A stretch of 10,708 nt of DNA from Actinobacteria bacterium UBA7422. GTDB lineage: Bacteria > Actinomycetota > Actinomycetes > S36-B12. The DNA is taken from positions 1 to 10,708 of the forward strand of contig DKME01000124.1 of assembly GCA_002469525.1 (NCBI GenBank). Reading direction: 5' to 3'. How positions within the stretch are numbered: position 1 is the stretch's first letter; every line of letters begins with the position of its first letter. Positions 6,092-10,708 of this stretch are shown here, piece after piece. Both the position numbers and the translations under genes were made by a program. The notes under the pieces are model-generated. The model saw nothing but the letters and a program-made list of their open reading frames with translations. It was not told where the DNA came from and did not search any database.

Positions 6092-7501
6092 GTGGCCACA
6101 TTGGGAATAGATCTCGGAACGGGATCAGTTAAATGTGCTCTCGTGAGCGAGGATGGTTTGGTTCTTGCGCAGGCAAGCCGGTCCTATCAGGTATCTTCCG
6201 TAAAGTCAGGTTGGGCCGAGAGCGATCCGGCGCAATGGATCAGGGCAACACGTGAAGTAGTGGAACGAGTTCTCATCGAGTCGAATGTGACTCCCACTTC
6301 AGTGGGGTTTTCTGGACAAATGCATGGAGTAGTGATTGCAGATAGTGAACTCAAGCCACTACGTCCCGCAATTCTTTGGGCGGATAGCCGGGCCTCGGAC
6401 GAAGCTAAACAGATGTCAATGGATCTGGGAATCAACTTACTGAGTCGACTCGGTTCACCGGCAGTTCCAGGCTTTTCCGCCACAACTTTGGCATGGTTGA
6501 AGCTCAATGAGCCCGGATTATTCGTCGATGCCAAGCACGTCTTGCAACCCAAAGACTGGTTGCGAGCCGCTTTGGGTGGCCAAATAGCAAGCGATCCAAG
6601 CGATGCTTCCGGCACGTTGCTATTCGATAGTAGTGCTGGTGATTGGTCGAAGAAGGCAGTTCAATGGTCGGGAGTAGAGCCGGAGCTACTTCCACCGGTC
6701 CGAGCGTCTCAAGCAAGTGCCGGATATGTGGATTTCAACGGAACAAAATATCCGTGTGTGGTTGGGGGAGCGGACACTGCATGTGTGCTCTCTTCGCTTG
6801 GCCTTGAGCCAGGTCAAGGCTTCATTGCGGTAGGGAGTGGGTCTCAAGTTGTCAGGGTGCTCGAGGGCCCCGATTTTGATTCAACCCTTCGTACGCACAC
6901 GTTTGCGACGGTCGGTCAACCTCGATCTGGTTGGTACCGAATCGGTGCGATTCAAAATGCAGGTCTCTCCTTGACAGCGGCACTTCGTTGGTTCAACGCG
7001 TCAATTGAGGAGGGAGTAGCGGCGCTCTCTGAAGGACTCCGAGATGAAGACCCTCTATACATCCCATACCTTTCTGGTGAGCGAACCCCTTTCATGAATT
7101 CCCATCTGCGTGGGTCGTGGCACGATTTAACTTTGAGTACCGATCGCCCTGCGATGCTTCGAAGTATCTTTGTCGGAGTGGCACAAGCGGTCGCTCTGGG
7201 AGTTTCCGCAGTGGGGGAAACTGGTGCTTCGCTGCCAAAGCCCACGCCACTTGTGGGAGGTGGCACCCATAACCCGGTATTCCGTCAATTATTAGCGGAT
7301 GCCACCGGAGTGCCTCTGGCGGTCATGGAAGCGCCAGACGCAGCTGTGATTGGGGCCGCTTTACTCGGGGCTGGCTTGACGAGCAATCCAATCCCGCAAA
7401 GTTGGTCTGAAGTTGTCACGCCAGATCCACTGGCCGCGGAGTCCTTACTTCACCTTCGACAATCAATGCTAAAAATTATGAAAGAGGAAGAATATTTATG
7501 A
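6092..7501 (+). CDS. xylB: FGGY-family carbohydrate kinase, xylulokinase-like
   Basis: A cytoplasmic ATP-dependent sugar kinase of 469 residues, close to E. coli xylulokinase (484). It most likely phosphorylates D-xylulose or a related ketose made by the epimerase. Visible features: N-terminal phosphate loop GIDLGTGSVK (D7), GQMHG (M77, H78, the same positions as in E. coli XylB as I recall them), LRPAILWADSR, LQPKDWLR, D168 and catalytic-base Asp D228 in GGADTA, PYLSGERTP in the second domain, and a late GGGTHNPVFRQLLAD adenine-side block. GTGS replaces the usual GTSG order in the first loop. The only in-frame start after the upstream stop at 6065-6067 that keeps this loop is GTG 6092, with no good Shine-Dalgarno site, so translation may depend on the 42-bp-upstream epimerase. 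Other FGGY substrates (D-ribulose, D-allulose) cannot be excluded. Confidence 0.9.
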   Translation: MATLGIDLGTGSVKCALVSEDGLVLAQASRSYQVSSVKSGWAESDPAQWIRATREVVERVLIESNVTPTSVGFSGQMHGVVIADSELKPLRPAILWADSRASDEAKQMSMDLGINLLSRLGSPAVPGFSATTLAWLKLNEPGLFVDAKHVLQPKDWLRAALGGQIASDPSDASGTLLFDSSAGDWSKKAVQWSGVEPELLPPVRASQASAGYVDFNGTKYPCVVGGADTACVLSSLGLEPGQGFIAVGSGSQVVRVLEGPDFDSTLRTHTFATVGQPRSGWYRIGAIQNAGLSLTAALRWFNASIEEGVAALSEGLRDEDPLYIPYLSGERTPFMNSHLRGSWHDLTLSTDRPAMLRSIFVGVAQAVALGVSAVGETGASLPKPTPLVGGGTHNPVFRQLLADATGVPLAVMEAPDAAVIGAALLGAGLTSNPIPQSWSEVVTPDPLAAESLLHLRQSMLKIMKEEEYL

Positions 7502-7965
7502 AGGTTGCGATCGGATCTGACCATGCAGGCTTCGCATTGAAGGAGACCCTCCGACTTTGGCTCCTTGACGCCGGATACGAAGTCACGGATGTAGGAACAT
7601 TTAATAGTGATCGTTGCGACTACCCGAAATTCGGCGCCATGGTCGCTCGAGCAGTGGCAGAGGATCAGGTTGATGCCGGTGTTGTTGTCTGTGGTAGCGG
7701 ACAGGGCATTTGTATGGCGGTCAATAAAGTTCCTGGAGCGCGAGGAGGTGTAATTCGTGATTCTCAGGACGCGATCATGACTCGTCGACACAACAACGCA
7801 AACGTTGCCAGTTTTGGTGAGCAGTATACCGAGCCAAGCGTGGCGGTAGAAGCACTTGAAGTCTTTCTCACAACGCCCTTCGATGGTGGTCGACATCAGG
7901 CAAGGGTCGAGATGCTCGCTCAACTGGATATAAATGCTCGCGAATTCGATCCACTTCCGGACTAA
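7498..7965 (+). CDS. rpiB: RpiB/LacAB-family sugar-phosphate isomerase (ribose-5-phosphate isomerase B-like)
   Basis: A 155-residue cytoplasmic isomerase that interconverts aldose and ketose phosphates, typically D-ribulose 5-phosphate and D-ribose 5-phosphate, and in E. coli also D-allose 6-phosphate and D-allulose 6-phosphate. The chain aligns without gaps to E. coli RpiB numbering as I recall it: SDHAGF (H9), Y42 in DYP, catalytic-base C65 in VVCGSGQG, H98 in RHNNAN, and phosphate-binding R132 and R136 in GGRHQARV. The retained arginines argue for a phosphorylated substrate. The loop after C65 reads GSGQG in place of GTGIG, so sugar preference may differ. Its ATG overlaps the kinase stop (ATGA), with AAGAGGAAG shortly before it, making it the last gene of the operon. 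It ends 19 bp from the converging blh gene with no visible terminator. Confidence 0.92.
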   Translation: MKVAIGSDHAGFALKETLRLWLLDAGYEVTDVGTFNSDRCDYPKFGAMVARAVAEDQVDAGVVVCGSGQGICMAVNKVPGARGGVIRDSQDAIMTRRHNNANVASFGEQYTEPSVAVEALEVFLTTPFDGGRHQARVEMLAQLDINAREFDPLPD

Positions 7966-7984
7966 GCAAGCTATTAAGTGTAGA

Positions 7985-8956
7985 TCAGGACCGCGTCCGA
8001 TTCCGCCTGTCAAAACGCGAAACGAACCACATATGCGGAACGGTGAGTCCCCAAACAATTGCTAGGCCGATCCAAAGCACGGTTCCAGTGAGTGCGTCAT
8101 TACCCATGAACACGGTGAGAATGACAAGGATTGCAATGAAGCCGATCAGAGAGGGGATACCGATTCTTGTTACGGCGGCCATAGAGCGAATCGTGACTGC
8201 ACCTGTTGATACCTGCGCAAGTCGAGCGGTATGACGGGCCGCATGCCAGAAGCTGAAATAGACGGCAAAAGCAATGAATGGTGAGACGACGAAACCCAGA
8301 ACACCAAGGGTGAATAGTTCGAATGCACCTCGAAGGTCACTTCGATTGATTAAGACCAGGATGGTGACAATCAGGAGCACCGCGACGATTCCGCGTATCA
8401 AAGTTGTAGCTGGGCCTGCGTAGATCTGGGCGAGTTGTGGTTCCAAAGATGTCACGGTGCTGAGCGCTGCAGGGGAAGTGAGTGGGAGTAATACTGGTGC
8501 GCTGCCCAACGCCAGTGCATAAAGAATTCTGAACTTGCGATTTACCGGTGCTTGTCTTGAGAGTTCAGTTCTGGCTTCGACGTCTCCCGCTCCAAAGTGC
8601 CACACCGTCATTCCAAGAACAAGAATGAAACCAAATGCGGGAAGAATAATGATTACCGCAGCTGCTAGTGCGGCAATGGTTAAGTAGCCCACACCCATTC
8701 GAATCCAACCGCGCCAGGAAAGTGTGTGAACCAGCGTCAGATTGTCTGCAGCACCATGGGGAATTCCAAATGCCAAAGCAATCAAGGCAAGCACAGCAGG
8801 TATGGGCCCAATGTCGGTCGAGGTCGCGGTCACTTGGGTGAGCAGGCTTGCAATCACTGCGAACCAGGCGACAACTGGTCCTGCGTCGAGCACTATCCGA
8901 CTTATGTTTCTTTGCCGGGCAGTCGCAGGAGCTGCCTTGATACTTGAAGAACTCAC
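7985..8956 (-). CDS. blh: Brp/Blh-family beta-carotene 15,15'-dioxygenase (retinal-forming)
   Basis: A 323-residue polytopic membrane enzyme that cleaves beta-carotene into two retinal molecules, the chromophore of microbial rhodopsins. After a polar head come six to eight hydrophobic segments. The Fe(II)-binding histidine pattern of the family is clear: GIPHGAADN (H67, D71), WHFGAGD (H120), FWHAARHTARL (H238, H242) and a late PHMW (H308). Length fits the family. The start is GTG at 8954-8956; no Shine-Dalgarno site is evident, and GTG 8891-8893 is an alternative just before the first helix. It follows the FbpC-like gene by 49 bp on the same strand. Neither a rhodopsin nor a carotenoid gene is in the window, so its partner must lie elsewhere. 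The iron transporter upstream is a suggestive neighbour for an iron enzyme, but the link is only positional. Confidence 0.9.
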   Translation of the reverse strand: MSSSSIKAAPATARQRNISRIVLDAGPVVAWFAVIASLLTQVTATSTDIGPIPAVLALIALAFGIPHGAADNLTLVHTLSWRGWIRMGVGYLTIAALAAAVIIILPAFGFILVLGMTVWHFGAGDVEARTELSRQAPVNRKFRILYALALGSAPVLLPLTSPAALSTVTSLEPQLAQIYAGPATTLIRGIVAVLLIVTILVLINRSDLRGAFELFTLGVLGFVVSPFIAFAVYFSFWHAARHTARLAQVSTGAVTIRSMAAVTRIGIPSLIGFIAILVILTVFMGNDALTGTVLWIGLAIVWGLTVPHMWFVSRFDRRNRTRS

Positions 8957-9005
8957 GAGTTAAGTCTGGCCCTGTGTTCTGGATCCCAACACTTGGGTGG
9001 GGTGT

Positions 9006-10034
9006 TTATTTAAGGAAGATTCCTTCGCGGAGGACTTTGACCGCGCACAACGTTCCTGGGACCCGATCATGCTGTTGCGATTCTCTGACCTTGAGAACCA
9101 TTCCACTGTTCGTAGACACCGTCACCGTTGAGTCGTGACCGTGGAAAACTGATCCTGTTATCTTCGCGTTTGGGCTATCGGTTTCTTCAATTGTGAGTGC
9201 TTCGGGTCGGACTAATACGATTCCGTGCTGGCCGAGAACCGCGTCACCCATAATTCTCGCGACAAACGTTCCAAGTTCTGTGTTAACGCTGTGCTCAGAT
9301 TCAACGGTTGCCGGAATCGCGTTGACTTCACCAAGTGAACTGGCCACATCTTGTGATGCAGGTTTTTCGTACAGCTCGTGTGGGGTGCCAAACGCAATGA
9401 GTCTGCCGTCCTGCATGATCGCAAGTTGATCTGCCGTAGCAAGAGCTTCTTCCTGGTCGTGGGTCACCATGATCGCGGTAGTTGCTGTCAAGGTGAGAAT
9501 ATTTCTAATGTCCCTGCGCATTTGCGCACGCAGTGACGTGTCCATTGCAGTAAAGGGTTCGTCGAGCAGGATCAACTTTGGCGTGGGTGCTAGGGCTCGT
9601 GCAAGTGCTACACGCTGTTGCTGGCCGCCACTGAGTTCTTGCGGGCGCGCGTGGGCGTATTCCTTCATGTCAATAATCTCGAGTAGTTCAGCGACTCGTT
9701 GAGTTTTCTTCGGGTTGCGCCGGATTCCAAAACTAATATTGGCACTGACGTCCAAGTGGGGGAAAAGAGAACCCTCTTGGGGGACTAACCCAATGTTTCG
9801 TTTCTCCGGTGGAACAATTTTCTGCGGAGAAGAGACAACTTGGGAGTCAAGCTTGATAAGTCCAGATTGTGCTGGGAGAAAACCGGCAATCGTTTTCAAG
9901 AGCGTGGTTTTACCAGAACCACTCGGCCCCAAGATAGCAAGGAGTTCTTTTTCCTCTAGATCAAAACTGATGTCGCGGATCACAGGATCGCCGCCGTACC
10001 CGGAACTGAGATCTCGAATAGAAATGGCCTTCAC
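9006..10034 (-). CDS. fbpC: Fe(III) ABC transporter ATP-binding protein (FbpC-like)
   Basis: A 342-residue ATPase for a metal or anion importer. Motifs: Walker A GPSGSGKTT (36-44), Q-loop Q86, signature LSGGQQQR (134-141), Walker B LILLDEP (D158/E159), switch H192, then a C-terminal regulatory region with a TOBE-like segment (GIVLVRPEAL) and a final beta-rich part. Length and domain order match FbpC/PotA/CysA-type ATPases; the iron assignment comes from the permease next to it. The D-loop reads FTAMD where FSALD is common. I start at GTG 10032-10034, which overlaps the permease stop (GTGA). The open frame continues upstream to 10169, but the extra 45 residues are Cys/Arg-rich and overlap the permease, so they are not real. 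Confidence 0.9.
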   Translation of the reverse strand: MKAISIRDLSSGYGGDPVIRDISFDLEEKELLAILGPSGSGKTTLLKTIAGFLPAQSGLIKLDSQVVSSPQKIVPPEKRNIGLVPQEGSLFPHLDVSANISFGIRRNPKKTQRVAELLEIIDMKEYAHARPQELSGGQQQRVALARALAPTPKLILLDEPFTAMDTSLRAQMRRDIRNILTLTATTAIMVTHDQEEALATADQLAIMQDGRLIAFGTPHELYEKPASQDVASSLGEVNAIPATVESEHSVNTELGTFVARIMGDAVLGQHGIVLVRPEALTIEETDSPNAKITGSVFHGHDSTVTVSTNSGMVLKVRESQQHDRVPGTLCAVKVLREGIFLK

Positions 10035-10708
10035 GCGTTCACCATAGTTTCTTTTGAGTTTGTTAGGAAACCCCGGGATAGGGCAAATGAAGGAATCGCG
10101 GCAAGCACAATAAGTGCAAGTGCGTAGGGTGCGGCAGCACCGAACGCAGCAAGTTCGGTCCGGCTCCACAGTTCAGTCGCAAGAGTGTCAAAGCCGGTTG
10201 GTCGCAACATTAGGGTGGCGGGAAGTTCCTTCATTGCGGTGAGCATGACGAGTAGTCCGCCGGCTGCGATTCCCGGCCAAGAAATTCGGCCGCTGGTGTA
10301 AAGCCACGCGCGCAGAGGCTTGTAACCCAATGTTTGGGCCACCTGTCCCAATGCCGGTGGGACGTTCTCCAATGCAGTGCGTGATGCCCCAAGTGACTTG
10401 GGAAGAAACAGGACCGCATAGGCGAATGCCAGCAGCACAAAACTTTGGTAAAGAAACGGCACGGTGTTGATTGAAAGGAACACGAGAGAGAGTCCTATCA
10501 CAACACCGGGAAGCGCCAAGCCTGAATAAGACACCGACTCGATTGTGCTGGCGCTCCTACTTCGAAAACGAGATGCGAGTGCGGCGATAGGAAGTGCGAG
10601 CAGGACGGCGATGACGGCGCCAAGGGCCGAAACCCAAGCGGTGTTTGCAACAGCACCTAAGAGTTCTGCCCAGTCAAGTGGTCTGCGCGTTCCTTCGCCG
10701 AGTCTGAT
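10031..10708 (-). CDS. fbpB: Fe(III) ABC transporter permease (FbpB-like), C-terminal part
   Basis: An inner-membrane permease that runs off the right edge; about 225 C-terminal residues are present. The frame stays open from 10534 to 10708, encoding a helix (about WVSALGAVIAVLLALPIAALA) followed by a basic loop, so the GTG at 10532-10534 is internal. The visible part is the second half of an FbpB-type two-domain permease. It carries the EAA-type loop LENVPPALGQVAQTLGYKPL and the family block MKELPATLMLRPTGFDTLATELW, characteristic of Fe(III) and related importers, then two final helices. Its stop overlaps the ATPase start by four bases. A periplasmic iron-binding gene is expected upstream, outside the window. 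Confidence 0.88.
   Translation of the reverse strand: MRLGEGTRRPLDWAELLGAVANTAWVSALGAVIAVLLALPIAALASRFRSRSASTIESVSYSGLALPGVVIGLSLVFLSINTVPFLYQSFVLLAFAYAVLFLPKSLGASRTALENVPPALGQVAQTLGYKPLRAWLYTSGRISWPGIAAGGLLVMLTAMKELPATLMLRPTGFDTLATELWSRTELAAFGAAAPYALALIVLAAIPSFALSRGFLTNSKETMVNA

Noticed and set aside
7450..8058. A 202-codon open frame antisense to rpiB and the end of blh
   Set aside because: It covers a clear RpiB gene with all active-site residues, spans a convergent junction, and its product has no recognisable motif or sensible composition.
8985..8997. CCCAA-CAC-TTGGG hairpin between fbpC and blh as a terminator
   Set aside because: The stem is only five base pairs and no T-run follows in the minus-strand direction.
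10035..10169. Cys/Arg-rich N-terminal extension of the FbpC-like ATPase
   Set aside because: It lies inside the permease coding region and is unlike any ABC ATPase N-terminus; GTG 10034 with a GTGA overlap gives the normal length.

Overview
The window looks like an actinobacterial chromosome of moderate GC content (about half, judged by eye). Several genes start with GTG or TTG, genes are packed with 4-base ATGA/GTGA overlaps, and there is a Brp/Blh-type beta-carotene cleavage enzyme of the kind found in rhodopsin-bearing bacteria. A freshwater or marine planktonic actinobacterium, for example a Luna-type Microbacteriaceae, would fit. This is inference; no marker gene in the window settles it.

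Layout. (1) At 1-209 (+) is the C-terminal end of an unidentified membrane protein cut by the left edge. (2) At 206-2057 (-) lie a ROK-family transcription regulator and, 13 bp downstream of it, a HAD-family sugar-phosphate phosphatase or mutase. (3) At 2058-2233 is a compact divergent control region with two overlapping candidate promoters and a perfect 9+9 bp inverted repeat just before the ribosome binding site of the next operon. (4) At 2234-7965 (+) is a six-gene carbohydrate operon: lipoprotein sugar-binding protein, RbsC-type permease, single-domain ATPase, ketose 3-epimerase, xylulokinase-like FGGY kinase and RpiB. (5) At 7985-10708 (-), converging on that operon, are the C-terminal part of an FbpB-type Fe(III) permease, its FbpC-type ATPase and blh. 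The permease runs off the right edge. No stretch over 300 bases lacks a gene.

How it works together. The ABC transporter (one binding protein, one permease that would dimerise, one single-NBD ATPase that would dimerise) imports a sugar. The sugar is probably an allose/ribose-like aldose or a ketose, because the binding protein resembles E. coli AlsB. The epimerase inverts C3 of a ketose, the FGGY kinase phosphorylates the product, and RpiB interconverts aldose and ketose phosphates feeding the pentose phosphate pathway. The set resembles an als (allose/allulose) operon crossed with xylB and lacks both a sugar-specific aldose isomerase such as XylA and a ribokinase. The true substrate is therefore open. 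The ROK regulator probably senses the sugar or a phosphorylated intermediate and acts at the inverted repeat.

The most interesting non-coding signals are the 2190-2213 inverted repeat and a perfect 11-bp GC-rich hairpin (3349-3377) lying inside the first codons of the permease. The hairpin is well placed to give high binding-protein and lower permease expression. I found no clear mobile element, CRISPR array, tRNA or rRNA.
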